A stretch of DNA of 64,000 nucleotides. Source: Rhodamnia argentea. Its lineage: Eukaryota; Streptophyta; Magnoliopsida; Myrtales; Myrtaceae. Every line of letters starts with the position of its first letter. Position 1 is the stretch's first letter. Under the pieces are notes generated by a model. It was given only the letters and a program-made list of their open reading frames with translations. It was not told where the DNA came from and made no database searches. The translations under genes and the position numbers were made by a program. This document shows positions 1 to 12,149 of this stretch, in pieces. The stretch spans positions 8,417,001 through 8,481,000 of the forward strand of contig NC_063155.1 of assembly GCF_020921035.1 (NCBI RefSeq), written 5' to 3'.

Positions 1-2156
1 GAAATGAACCCTTAGAGTGCGTATGATATTCCGTTTGATAATGCAACTTCCGAAACAGCAATCTGTTTGGTTATGCAACATTACATTTTTATTTTTGAAG
101 CAAAGTTCTACTTCTGAAGTTATTTTTAAGTCAATTACGGAAGATAAAAAGGATTACTTCTTTTTAAGAAGTAAAAATTTTTCAACATCAATATCTTTTT
201 CACTTCGGCCTCTTTTCAGTTTTTAGTGCCTCTCTTTTCCAACCACGCCTCCGTCGCCGCTCCCCACTGCCTCTCTATCACCACCCCCCACCGCCGACCA
301 CCACCCCTCACCACGGGCCGCTACCGCCCCCCGCCATAGACCATCACCTAACCTTCGCCGCTAAGTTGCCATCTTCGACCATCGAGGTAAAAAATAAATA
401 ATATTTTTTTATTTTTAGAAGTAAATAATTTTTTTAATAAAAATAATTTTTTTACAGAAATTTGAAAAAATTAAAAATGAAGTAAAAATTTTCAAATGTT
501 ATCAAATGAATTTATATTATAGAAACAAAAATTTTGTCCTATTATTAAATATTTTTCTCTTATCAGAAATAAACTTTTGAGGCAAAAATAGAAGAATTAA
601 CTTTTGTTTTTGAGCCATAAGGTAATTTCTAAAGCAAAAGTGTTGTCATGTGCATCCTTAGTGTTATGTAGACCAGCAGCAGAGGGTTTCAAACTAGTTT
701 GTATAGCAGATATTTGTATTTAGTGGGTAAGTTCACAATTCTTTACTTTAGTTAGTATAGCATTTGCATTTTGATTAGTTTTCAATAAATATTTTGCCCC
801 TAATTAAGTTTTCGAGAATTAACTCGCGTTTGATGGATCAATTGAAGATTGTAAGCGTCCTTAAACAACAAAAATTGAGATTATTATCGAGACTTTGTTT
901 TTCTAAGTTTCTTTCTCTCTCTTATTTCGTTTGTCGTACATTTGATCGATTCTTATTTTCCCCTTCTCACTCTTTTTTTTTTTCAATTTCTTCTCTATGA
1001 AATCCCAATTCAATGCTTTTCTGACCGTTTTATGCTCATCCTATGAGCTTAGATTTTCCATTTTATTAAATATGAACCAAAATGAATGTAAAAAGTTTAG
1101 AAAATATCGCTTCCGGCTTTCAGCCACTTGCTTATATAGCCACTTCTTAATTTATCACAACTACCAAGCTTCACATGTGCGCGCAAACAAACACCTATGA
1201 AGCATCGACGCTATTCAAGAGTCTCCGTGTTGTGTTGGATGTGTCTTACACTCTCCGACATACAACCGACACTTGGTCGGTGCTCCAGACATCCCAGCGA
1301 TGTAAGAATCTTACATCCCAACATGCCATTTTGACACACACGGAGTCAATTTTAAGCATTTTCAATAAATTCATCAAAAAATATATTTTTAAGTCATGTA
1401 TCTAGCCGCTCCAAGATTAATTTGTCCAATTAGCTAAAAAAACCCTAATTGTGAATCTCTAATAGAAGAAGAAAAAGAATTTCACCGCTAATATTTTTAT
1501 ATATACATGATAAATTGTCATGTATGTGTGTATTATATACGGGAATATACATTTAATGTACAACATGTCAAAATTCTTTATTTTTTTTTTATAAATAATC
1601 GTACCGGCGTGTCGTGTTACGTATTGCGTGTCGGCATTGATGTTACTTAGACAAGAACTAGTAAATTAAATATGATTCGATAAAGTGACTTGATGTCATA
1701 AACACATTACACCATCTACATGTTATCCTTACACCATGCGCATGTTACCTTCATTATAAGTAATTAATCATGTACTCCGCTAATTATGTGACTAAAAGAA
1801 GTCACCTACCATCCCACATTTATTTACTATTGATATCACATGATCTCATTCTTGTGTTCGTGCATTAGAGTGTGCGTGACCCTAACAACAAATCTTATGA
1901 AGTTCTTCAGTAATTTCATAGGTTGTGTGGAGAGGCAAGTCAGAACAAGAATGAGCGGCAAAAATATCAAATTGATCCCATTTTAAGGTGTATGGTACTA
2001 AAATCGTGTCATGCACCTGATCTTCACACATGTTACGTCGGTTCCTTTCATCACAATTGAATTTTAACCAAGCCAAGTTTTGATATTTTCTTCATATATT
2101 TCAAATTGGTTTAATTTTGAAAGAATTAAACATTCAGGAAATCAGTGAGACATAAA
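1..2156. other. Intergenic, AT-rich, repeat-derived
   Basis: No protein family is recognisable. From about 30 to 640 there is an AT-rich stretch with a GC-rich centre (about 240-370), the same layout as the small inverted-repeat elements elsewhere in the window, but clear ends could not be fixed. From about 1260 to 1650 lies sequence with a diverged relative at 57.6-57.84 kb. The open frames in this interval are short and look random. Confidence 0.5.
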
Positions 2157-2196
2157 GTGGAGATGGCCGAGTTGGTCTAAGGCGCCAGATTAAGGT

Positions 2197-2229
<33 letters not shown>

Positions 2230-2237
2230 TCTCCACA
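2157..2237 (+). tRNA. tRNA-Leu (anticodon AAG)
   Basis: An 81-nt cloverleaf is visible. The acceptor arm GTGGAGA (2157-2163) pairs with TCTCCAC (2230-2236), followed by discriminator A at 2237. The anticodon stem CCAGA/TCTGG closes the loop TTAAGGT, so the anticodon is AAG (leucine, CUU codons). The variable arm is long, as expected of leucine tRNAs. The T arm contains GGTTCAAATCC, the B box, and the D arm carries the A box. No intron is present and CCA is not encoded. A T-rich run starts a few bases downstream and could serve as the Pol III terminator. The gene lies about 1.1 kb upstream of the methyltransferase start codon on the same strand. Confidence 0.95.
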
Positions 2238-3384
2238 CGAGCGTGTTTTCTTCTCTCTCCTTTTCTTTTTATTTTCCATTTGCAGCATCTCTAAAGGCTT
2301 GACCTTTCTCTTTCCCTTCGCTCTTTTCTTCTATTTGTGAGATTCGACAATGAATTCCGAGCGTTAATTTCCATAAATTCGTCATCTTTTTCTTGTCTGA
2401 TGATTCCTCAAGAATCCAACTGTTGATCCCCGTGGTCGCTTCGGACCGTGAACATCGTATCTATCTCCACGACCCACCAATTTTCGTACACCTGGATACA
2501 AATCTGTTTCGTCCCCGTTTGAGGGACTCTCGGGATCGTCGCTTTTCTGCATCTGCACGCGTTCTTGGGGACGAGCGAGTGCGAGGGGCTCCGCAATCTT
2601 GGAATTCCTCTTTTTGTTTTCCTCGCAGTTCTACGCCCGATCGGTCCTATGACGGCTCTTTGATTTGATCGGGGCCAGAGACTCCGTTATTTCGGGTTCC
2701 GGATTGGCGGGTGTTCGATTCTCGGATCAATTTTATTTTTTTGTTGCGACCGCTGAATCAACTGCGCAACTGTAAGTTGAATTCTTGGTTACGAGAATGT
2801 GCCTGTCGTTTGATTTTCTATCCTGGTATTTTGGACATGAATGACTGCGATTCTGGGCTGGGGATTCTCAGAACTAATGCATTTTGTCGGTGACTTAAAC
2901 CATCACGATCCCCGGTCATTTGCCTATGATAATACTGAACCTATGCATTTTGTTGTCAATGCTGCAATTAGACAGTGACATGACGCCTAATCCCAGCTGT
3001 TGATTTTGTGGGCTCACGGAGGCTTCTGCCGCATTGCAGATGAATGGCTGGGTCCAAGGCATTGTCTGCATATTCACTCCGTTGACATGATTGGAAATGT
3101 TTTCTATCTCTCGTGCTGGCTAGCCTGCTTTATAAATCTGATATAGCACGCTTTCCCCAGAAAGTAATGATCTTGGCTGTCTTTGTCTGCCTATAGTGGT
3201 ACTATCTCGCATCTATACTAAGAACTTTGTATAACCATACATTCATGCATTAGCATGCATGGTTCATATTAAGCCATCTATTGAACAGTTGCTGCTGTTG
3301 TTTGTAATCTAGAGTTTGAGTCTATATCGAGTTAGTCCTTTTCTAAAGAATTCTAATTGGAGTCTATGGTTTTCCAGGTGCCTC
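2238..3384 (+). other. Probable promoter, 5' leader and leader intron of the PMT2-like gene
   Basis: This stretch separates the tRNA from the methyltransferase ATG. An acceptor-like sequence (tttccag, ending at 3377) lies eight bases before the start codon, so the 5' leader probably contains an intron whose donor lies somewhere in about 2400-3200. The open frames at 2393-2668 and 2711-2893 resemble no family and are likely leader or intron sequence. Inference from splice-site appearance only. Confidence 0.45.
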
Positions 3385-6300
3385 ATGGCAGCTAAGGGCC
3401 CAAATGAGAGAAGAAGTAGGAGTTCGATGCCTATATTTGTCGTAGTTGGTTTGTGCTGTGTCTTCTATATTTTGGGTGCATGGCAGCGAAGTGGTTTTGG
3501 AAAAGGAGACAGCATTGCAGTTGAAATCACCAAGCAGGCAGATTGCAGTATCCTCTCCAATCTACACTATGAAACCCATCAAGGTGATGCCCGGATAGCA
3601 GAAGATTCCGACACGGACATCAAGGAATTCAAGCCATGTGATGATCAATATATTGATTACACACCATGTCAGGACCAAATGCGGGCTATGACTTTCCCTC
3701 GAGAAAATATGAATTACAGAGAGAGGCACTGTCCCACTGAAGAAGGGAAGCTGCGTTGCCTTGTCCCAGCACCCAAAGGATATATGACCCCATTCCCATG
3801 GCCCAAGAGCCGTGACTATGTTCCTTTTGCCAATGCACCGTACAAGAGCTTAACTGTTGAAAAGGCTGTCCAGAACTGGATCCAGTATGAGGGCAATGTG
3901 TTCAGATTTCCAGGAGGCGGAACGCAGTTTCCAAATGGGGCTGATGCTTATATTGAAGAACTTGCTTCTATCATCCCGTTGGATAATGGGGTGGTTAGGA
4001 CTGCACTAGACACTGGATGCGGGGTAAGTGCACTAGTGCAAATGACAAGATTTTTTTCAGATCAGTTGTTCTTGTGCTAGATTTCTGCATTAGGTGGATC
4101 CAATGTTGCTTGGAAGTTAGATTTATTCAGATCTTGTTCCTATTGTGGTGAAAGCTCTCTCATTGTTGCATATGTGCGTGTTTAATGCTGATGTTCAATG
4201 TCGTTGGGTTTGGCGTTCATATTTGCTCATGTATGTCCATAGGTTGCAAGTTGGGGTGCTTACCTGTTTAAGAAAAATGTTGTAGCCATGTCATTTGCAC
4301 CAAGAGACTCTCATGAAGCTCAAGTCCAGTTTGCCCTGGAAAGAGGTGTCCCTGCTGTTATTGGAGTTCTTGGGACCATAAAACTGCCATATCCATCTAG
4401 AGCTTTTGACATGGCTCACTGCTCTCGCTGCTTGATACCATGGGCTTCCAATGGTGAGTTTAGTTTAGAAGTTGCTCACATCAATTGATTCTCAAGATTT
4501 TACTGTCCTGCGAATGTAAAGTTTTGTTTCGTGTATCCATCACGAAGTGTTCACATTTCCCCACATCTTTGTTTCTCCTTTTTCTTTACATCAAAGGTCT
4601 TTTTGAGGTTGGTCAAGGAAGGTTCAGTTTTATGCTAATATTGTGCAGGAAGAATTTGGCATTGAATTTTGACCAGTCTCACATAACTTAGGAACTTTCC
4701 TTGGAATTGTTGCCAAAGAACACATCCAGTGTGATATTCCCTTATTTTACTCTATTTTTATTTTGTAATCTTCCTTTGCAGATGGAATGTACATGATGGA
4801 AGTTGATCGAGTTCTTAGACCCGGTGGTTATTGGGTGCTTTCTGGTCCTCCCATTAACTGGATCAACAATTACCAAGCATGGCAGCGTCCAAAAGAGGAA
4901 CTTGAGGAGGAACAAAGGAAAATTGAAGAGACTGCCAAACGTCTTTGCTGGGAGAAGAAGCATGAGAAGGGAGAAATTGCAATATGGCAAAAGAGAACCA
5001 GCTATGATTCTTGCCATGGCAAAGATCTGGAGTCCACAGTATGCAAATCCACAAATCTAGATGATGTTTGGTACATCTTTGACCTTCAACTGTATCTGTC
5101 AGCTTCTTATTATCTTGGCCTTCAGTATCTGTTCAATGCTTATTTTACTTTGAATTTTACTGAGGGGGTAATTGATTGTAATAGCACTTGCTAAAGCAAC
5201 AAAATCCTCAATGGGCGGCCAACACCCTTGTTTGGTCTTTATAGCTCCTCAAATCATGTCATACTGTAACCAGGACTGGAGTTTAGATATGGTGCATGCT
5301 GCATGAATTCTCTTTGCTCGTTATGAGAACAAGAAAGGTTCTATGGGAGCATGTATTGGCTGGATACCATTGGAACTTATGCTAGGGTCTGCAGTATTAA
5401 TCTGGAAGCTCTATAAGTGCTCATGTTCTTAGAGTTGCTCATCGGCAGGTACAAGAAAATGGAGGTATGTGTTACTCCTTACCCTGAAACTACTGACCCA
5501 GAAGAAGTTGCGGTTGGGGCATGGAAGCCATTTCCAGAAAGATTAAATGCCGTTCCATACAGAGTTTCCAGTGGCTCAGTACCTGGAGTGTCAGCTGATT
5601 CATTCCAGGATGACAACAAGACATGGAGGAAACATGTAAACTTTTACAAGACAGAGAACAAGATTATTGGTTCAGGGAGGTATCGGAACATCATGGACAT
5701 GAATGCTGGTCTGGGGAGTTTTGCTGCAGCTCTGGAATCTCCGAAGCTATGGGTCATGAATGTCATGCCCACAATAGCTAAGAGAGACGCTCTCGGTGTT
5801 ATTTATGAGCGTGGGCTGATAGGCATATATCATGATTGGTATGTTTTCAAACATGAATCCTATTCGTTCAGTTATAACTCAGAAATTGCTGCACAGGAAT
5901 CATGTGCTCATATTGCTTGTCTCTTGTTTCAAAAATCAGCTTGTGCTGAGATGGAAGATATCGCATCCATTACTTTTGTTTCTTTATAGGTTGTGGAACT
6001 TATGAAATTATTAACATTGTTTTCGGTGTCGGCTATTTGTGAAAGCACGAAGTTTCGATTTGCGACACATTATGTTTGTCACTTGGTCAAATGTCACTTT
6101 ATATTGAGATTACAGCAGTTGGGGTGGATTAAAAAATAGCAATCACTGAAAACCTTAAGCAACTGATTTGCATAGCCCTCTCAGCCGAACCTAGAGTCTG
6201 ATGACTTCTGCATAGGCGTATGTTCAGTTACCTGTTAGCAAATTATCTGGTAAGTACTCATTGACAAGCACCAACGGGGTTAATTATTAGATACTCGCAG

Positions 6301-7227
6301 TGCATACTCCTTCCCTCTCGCATGCACTGTGAACCCCACTCACATGGGACCTATGTTTATGTAAGAGGAGTCATTATACTCCTGGAGCATGTAAAATAAA
6401 GGAATGTAGACTTTGGAATCGTTTACTAGCGATATAACAGTTGCCTATCAGCTGCTAGTATTTGTCATTTGCTGTAGAAGCAAGTCATTGTATATAAACA
6501 ACAGAAATTTCGCTGCGTGCAACCTTAATGTGCAATTTGCTGTGCATGCTCCTTTAAGGAACCATCCGTCCCAATTGTGGTGATTTCATTATGGCATCTA
6601 CTCACGTTCTTCTGTTGCTTATTTTTACTAATAAACTGCTATCATGGCTTAAAATTCCTCTAACCTATGGTTTCTGTAATCAGGTGCGAAGCCTTCTCCA
6701 CATATCCGAGGACATATGATCTCATTCACGCGCATGGAGTTTTCAGCTTGTACAAGGATAAGTAAGTGATCTCTTGAACCTTTTCATAGGATTAACTATT
6801 CGGTTGTAGGTTATCAATTAAAGTCCAAGTTTATACATTAATAGCATCATTAGATGGTGGATTGCAGGAAGTATTGGAAGCCACCTCATGATGGGAGTAG
6901 ATGGTGATGAGAGGTGGTTTAACATAGAGATCATGATTAACGTCATTAACTTAAATTTCTTGCTGGTAATTAATGACCTGCAGGTGTAACATGGAAGACA
7001 TTCTCCTCGAGATGGATCGTATCCTCCGACCTGAAGGAGCAGTCATATTCCGGGACAAAGTGGATGTGCTACTGAAGGTGAAGAGGATTGTGGCAGGAAT
7101 GAGGTGGAACACAAAGATGGTGGATCATGAGGATGGTCCTCTGATCACCGAGAAAGTTCTCTTCGCTGTCAAACGATACTGGGTTGCCGGCGAAAGCAGC
7201 TCTATGTCCGCACCGCAGATGGGTTAA
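3385..7227 (+). CDS. PMT2: Probable S-adenosylmethionine-dependent methyltransferase, PMT2-like
   Basis: Six coding exons: 3385-4023, 4243-4453, 4782-5070, 5449-5838, 6684-6761 and 6984-7227, all with GT-AG introns. They join in frame to 616 residues, the length I recall for Arabidopsis PMT2. The N-terminus is a short basic cytosolic tail followed by one hydrophobic anchor (about residues 15-33, [18 protein letters not shown]), giving a type II Golgi membrane protein. The luminal part is the plant putative methyltransferase domain (formerly DUF248), with ALDTGCG at about 207-213 as the SAM-binding glycine motif, plus [32 protein letters not shown] and [10 protein letters not shown]. The family is linked to methylation of cell-wall polysaccharides such as pectin; the substrate here is not shown. 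It resembles PMT2 more than PMT14 (for example AWQRPKE and EGAVIFRD). The start was chosen because it precedes the anchor and follows a leader acceptor site. No break is seen. Confidence 0.93.
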
Positions 7228-9273
7228 AAAGAAAGGACGACTAGAGTGCTGTTCTTGCATGAACACTGCTGCTTTAGCTGTTTAGCGACAGAGAAACTCA
7301 TTCTGAGTCACTTGCACGTCCACAGAGAGAGGTGAGATAAGGCGCACCCTCCTACCTTTATGTATAGGTGGCCCTAATTCTTCAAACAGGCTGAAGTCCT
7401 TTAGCTTTTTCCTTTTTTCCTTTTCGGCTTCTTCAAATTCTTTTTCTTCCTGATGAATTTTGCAGTACTGTTAATGCTAACTTAGGCCTGTATGCATCTC
7501 CCTCGAACGCGACTCGTTAGCATATTCTGTTTGAGGGAAGCTACCGGCATCTCCTTTGTAATTCCACTTTGAGATTTCCGGTACCATCATTTGTTATCCG
7601 TTTGCTTCTTACTGCAATTCACAAAAAGGCTTTAACGTTCACTGCTGGGGAACCCAGAGCTGCTTTTTCCCTCCCAAATGATCATACATGGCATCATTTT
7701 GAATACTAAGCCGAAGTAACTTAGCTAATTAGCAAGCAAGGGATGTCCATTGTGAACACACTGAAGTTATTACATCTGATTATTGTCTGTCTCATTGTTC
7801 TGATTTTTACCCTACTTTGAAGATATTGCATTTGTAAGCGGCTACCGGAAGTATCCTCGAGCCTGGTCGAGGTTATACTTTAGTTGCATCGATACTCAAT
7901 AACAAGCAGACGGAGGCGCCTTTTTGGACACCATATGAGCAATCTGACTACTGCAGCTACTCGATTAGTGAGATAATTATCCAACAAGTCATAACTCTAT
8001 TGCTTTTGTGCCAATTCAGTCCTAAATTTTTTAATTTGATCAACCGAGTCATAAATTTTTGACAATTTATCAATGTTGTCCTTAAGGCCAATTTTGATCG
8101 AAAATTGCTGCATGGACCAGCTATCCTCTGTGGCATGATTTATGCTAACGTGGATAGTTTTGCAATTTTTTTTTCATTTTTTACAATTTTTTATTATTTT
8201 TTCCTTTTATTTTCTGTCCTTTCTTTGCCTTTTTCAGCCAGCCACAAGCAAGGGCTGCCTGTGTCAAGGGGACTGTTGTTCACGCCAACAGTTGCCTGCG
8301 GCAGGTGAGCGCAGCCCTTGCCGACCACAGGGTAAAAGGAAAGTAAGGAAACAATAGAAAGAAAAGATAAAAAGAAAAAAATGGAGAAAATTCAAAAAAG
8401 TTCAGAATTTTTTTATAAAAAAATTGTAAAATTATTTCCAATAGCATCGATCATGCTAAATAGGCAGGTTGGCGACCACTACAACGATTATAGTGGCACA
8501 TCGTCAAAAAGTTTGAAAGCAATTGACACAATTATAATAGTTCTATGACTTTTTTTTTTTTTTTGTTATTTTCCCCAAAGATCACTTTCAATTTGACAAC
8601 TGATTACTTGCAATGGATAGATATATTTTTCTAAAAGTCTCCATTTCACATTCATTTTTAAGTCACGTAGTTTTCAAGTCACCGTGCTAAAAAAATGTAT
8701 TGAAAAGTACATTCTTTGCACCTGTTTTTCTCCACACTACAGGCAGAATAATTTGATTTGAGCTAAGTTAATTTGAGCTTAAGATTGAACTGAGGCCAGG
8801 TTTGCAACTAAGTTTTACTTAATAGAACAGATGCCACTGTGGAGAAGAAGATGATACTTTGATGGGATCAAGATGACCCATGAAGCAACCTTTAAACAAA
8901 ACATGGTTTTGGCCTTTAAGCACAGTGAGATTCAGATGAAAAAGGATGAAAAGGACACTTGCTTGCCACTCTCCAGGCAAACCAGGCCATGATCCAATGT
9001 CAATGTGACCCCACCAGAAATCTAGGCATTGAGACTGGTTGTGTCCAATAAAGAACCATGAAATGCCAAGCATATCAACCTTCTGTTGTATCAGTTCCCC
9101 ATTACTTAAGGCACATTTTCAACCTGTCCATGCACAGAAAAACCTCCCAATACCATCTTCCTCCTAAAATTCTCCCCCCTCTCTCTGGCTGTTGATCTTG
9201 CTCTCTCAAAGTTAGTTAAAGGAGCAAACCCAAATACCATCTGCTGCTCCTTGTTGTGTTCTCAGATAGATCC
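7228..9273. other. 3' region of PMT2-like gene and intergenic spacer
   Basis: Begins with the T-rich 3' untranslated region of the methyltransferase. It contains one AT-rich inverted-repeat element (7986-8552, listed separately) and then the promoter and leader of the PKS gene, including a pyrimidine-rich tract near 9160-9210. No other coding sequence was recognised. Confidence 0.6.
7986..8552. mobile_element. AT-rich foldback MITE, family A
   Basis: The left edge reads AAGTCATAACTCTATTGC and the right edge, reversed, reads AAGTCATAGAACTATTATAA, so the ends form an imperfect terminal inverted repeat. Inside, T-rich DNA (8160-8215) faces A-rich DNA (8330-8440) around a GC-rich centre containing GCAAGGGCTG and GCAGCCCTTGC, another inverted pair. 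The same layout and phrases (a line like 'caattgagtcc', then 'gacgtgga', then an AT arm and a GC core) recur at 36.1, 40.7 and 52.0 kb. No coding capacity; superfamily not determined. Confidence 0.7.
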
Positions 9274-10644
9274 ATGGAGGGTGAAAATAGCTACACCGAT
9301 CTTCGAACCGCTTCCTTTTCAATTTATCTGAATTCGGCACAAGAGAGCTTTGTGCAGAAGCTTGGTGAGTCGGCTCGGTGCTCGTCTCCTCCCATCCCTT
9401 TGAGTGAGGAGACTCATGTTCTGAAAGGCTTAGGGAAGGTCATGGCTAGAGGGGGCGAAATCGGCGTCTTTGGTGCCGAAAAGTACTTCAACATGGACAT
9501 AGAGGAGGACTCTGCCCCGACACTCGTGGTTGATGACATGAGGAAATCTGGGTACAAGAAAGAGTGTCATCTCGATCATTATTCTAGTAGCTTGAAGACC
9601 ATGTCCGGAACGCCGAGTTTGAGCTCCGAGATGAGTTGGAACAGCCAAACTTCTCTCTTGAAAAGCCTTCAGAGGATTCCATCTCAGGGGAAGCAGAACA
9701 GCTCCAGCAGAAGAAGCTTTTTCGCAAGACTTAGCTGCAGCAAGTCTTGTTCGGATAGGAAGTCCATATATGTCAGCAGAAACATTCAGGGCAGAGGAAA
9801 CCGACGAGAGGATATCAGAAGTGAGAGTACGGAAAATGAGCACTTAGCCATCAGAGATAAGCAGTCTCAATCTCAACCTACGTGTCAGGAGAAAGATGAT
9901 TTGAGCTGCTCAAGTTTCGAAAAGGCCACAACGGGGCCAAAAAGAGAGGAGCACTTTGCTTTCCCGGTGCTTCATGATGGGTTGCAGAAACTGGCTGTCG
10001 AAAGAAAAATGGGAGAGATCAGAACCAAAGTAGAAGAAGAGCCCCGGATCTCTCTCGAGGTATTCGGCTCCCGCGCAAAGAAGAAAGGCGATGCAGTGGC
10101 GATGAACCTGGAGAGGAAACTGTCAATTCTAACTTGGGATGCCATTCCGAAAGCCCAAAGCTTTCCGACTTCATCCCAACGCAGCGAAGCAAACGACGAC
10201 ATGGAAAGCGAGGCAAGTTCTGATCTGTTTGAGATAGAAAACCTATCTGGCACTAGTAGCGTGCCTCCATTATTCTCTGGGTTCATGACTCCCACCACTT
10301 TGTACGAGCCAAGCGAAGCCAGCATCGAGTGGAGCGTTGTCACGGCCAGTGCAGCTGATTTTTCAGTGTTCTCCGATTATGATGAGAAGGAAGTTTCGCT
10401 TTCATCTGGTTTCCAGGATGCTAGTCTAGTCAAAACTTCCAATGCTAAACTAAGCCAAGAAAAATCATCAACAGAAAATCAGGGTCCAAAACCCCGATTA
10501 AGTGGAGGTGGATTATTGGGGTGCAAGAGTCACAAAACAGTTAAAGTTGCTGAGACTGCCCACATGACTAATGACAAGCCGAAGATCCCGCAGCCCCACC
10601 CAAGGTTGAATACCTCCATGCCAGTAAGGAAAATTGCAAGCTGA
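9274..10644 (+). CDS. PKS1: Phytochrome kinase substrate (PKS1-like) protein
   Basis: A single uninterrupted frame of 456 residues, in line with the intronless PKS genes. The ATG at 9274 (CCATGG context) is the first AUG of the frame. Family blocks appear in order: EIGVFGAEKYF (62-72), GTPSLSSEMSWNSQTSLL (112-129), SLEVFGS (260-266), SSDLFEIENL (315-324), YEPSEASIEWSVVTASAADFS (344-364; quoted in part as SIEWSVVTASAADFS) and LLGCKSHKTVKVA (414-426). PKS proteins are soluble or plasma-membrane-associated partners of phytochromes and phototropins that modulate phototropism and hypocotyl responses. They are serine-rich and largely disordered, as here. It is close to PKS1/2 in its blocks; exact orthology to PKS1 rather than PKS2 or PKS4 cannot be settled by eye. 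Confidence 0.9.
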   Translation: MEGENSYTDLRTASFSIYLNSAQESFVQKLGESARCSSPPIPLSEETHVLKGLGKVMARGGEIGVFGAEKYFNMDIEEDSAPTLVVDDMRKSGYKKECHLDHYSSSLKTMSGTPSLSSEMSWNSQTSLLKSLQRIPSQGKQNSSSRRSFFARLSCSKSCSDRKSIYVSRNIQGRGNRREDIRSESTENEHLAIRDKQSQSQPTCQEKDDLSCSSFEKATTGPKREEHFAFPVLHDGLQKLAVERKMGEIRTKVEEEPRISLEVFGSRAKKKGDAVAMNLERKLSILTWDAIPKAQSFPTSSQRSEANDDMESEASSDLFEIENLSGTSSVPPLFSGFMTPTTLYEPSEASIEWSVVTASAADFSVFSDYDEKEVSLSSGFQDASLVKTSNAKLSQEKSSTENQGPKPRLSGGGLLGCKSHKTVKVAETAHMTNDKPKIPQPHPRLNTSMPVRKIAS

Positions 10645-12065
10645 GGCCAAGGTGAAAGATATTGATTTCTCATAAGAGAGGTGAGGAGAGAACTGAGAAG
10701 CACGAGCTTTTGTTTTCGTTGCTTTTTCTTTTTCCTTGTAAACTTTTCCTGGCATTTGATGTCAATAATACTTGGGAGTGATTATGCCGAGCATAAGAAC
10801 GTGTTTACTACTCCCTTGAAAAAACAGGGTCCATGTCTGGTGTCTTTGTGTCATTTCAGAACAAAGCAGCCGAATTAGCCAGCAAAAATCAGGATTTTGA
10901 TTTTGTTGGAGCTTTCTAGGCGATTGTCTGAGAGTGTATCTAGGGGACCTGGATTGCTTGACCACCCTTGTCTGTTACATTTGTAAGTTGTGTTCATTCT
11001 TGTCCTGCTTTAGAAATGGAGGTGTTTCCTATGATGGGGCCTTATTCTCTACTTTAAACTAAAAGCCACTTTTCAGTTTTGATAGACCGGACTCGTCCTT
11101 CTCGTGAGAATGCGAATGGGTTGTCACTTTCTATCTGTAACTAAAGCTGAACAATACATGAAGTCGATGCTTCGAGAATGGACAAGCCGAGAAAACCCGA
11201 TCTCTATGCAAAGCCTGTCAATGGTTCCCTGATATACTTCAGCTTTTGACAAGAAATGTCTAACAGTGTAGGATGAAAAGATGATGATGATGATGATGAT
11301 GATGATGCATTCCTCCTGTTATTGGCACTCTTTTCGCCTTTTTCTTAAGTAGCATGTGACTGTTGAGTTCAGATATCAAGCTCGGATGTGACAAAACAGC
11401 CCTGAGTTCACTACATGAAGATTTGGCATCGGAACAGAACCATAATCCTGATCTTTGGGAGATTGTTCCCATCATGGACACACAACAGATCAAGTTCTTG
11501 AACTTTGCAGCGCGAGTCCAAATTGCAAAAGTCGACGGTAATTTGCCTGTCATAATAATCCAACAGAGACCAGTAATCTTTTAGGGCCTCACCAATGTGT
11601 CTGCTTTCTTCTTGGTCTTATAGATGATACAGTGTTTCCACTGTTATAAAGACGGTATGCAAAGCGCGATAGAAAGTTGTATAAGGTTCAACTAGTGAGA
11701 CTGCTCGTGTTCTGAAGGACTCCGTCTTCCGGGTAATCTCCTTGTTTCTCATAAAAATGCAAGAAAAGGCGTGACTTCCTCTGCAGTACAGGATGAGAGG
11801 AGTTTTTTTTCGGTTCTTTTTGTTTTTTTTCTTCGATGGGGATTTCAGGAAGGGTAGGTAATATGCCTTTAATGGAGGATACTACTTACAGAGAGATATG
11901 ATCTGTTAAGGAATGTCATCTGCAATGACAGTTTCAAACCCAACTCATCCTAAAAGTGAATGCTGATATGTCAATGAACACAAGTTGTTTTGTTTGTGCA
12001 TTCTGGTGGCCTGAGCCAACCCAACAGCTAAATGTGGAACCCATTCATGATCCTTCTAATATTCG

Positions 12066-12149
12066 TTTTTCCACACTTAGTAACTAAGGTTTGGAATCTT
12101 GCAGACATTTTTCCACACTCAGTAACTAAGGTTTGGAATCTTGCAGACA
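12066..12149. repeat. 42-bp tandem duplication
   Basis: Two adjacent near-identical copies of a 42-bp unit containing AACTAAGGTTTGGAATCTTG; only about one base differs. The near identity suggests a recent slippage or unequal exchange. Confidence 0.9.

Noticed and set aside
9430-10343. Long open frames on the minus strand (9430-9843, 9972-10343)
   Set aside because: They lie opposite the PKS coding frame, which carries all the family motifs; the antisense frames resemble nothing.
11260-11553. Minus-strand frame with a nine-histidine run
   Set aside because: The histidines are the translation of a GAT microsatellite; nothing else in the frame looks like a protein.
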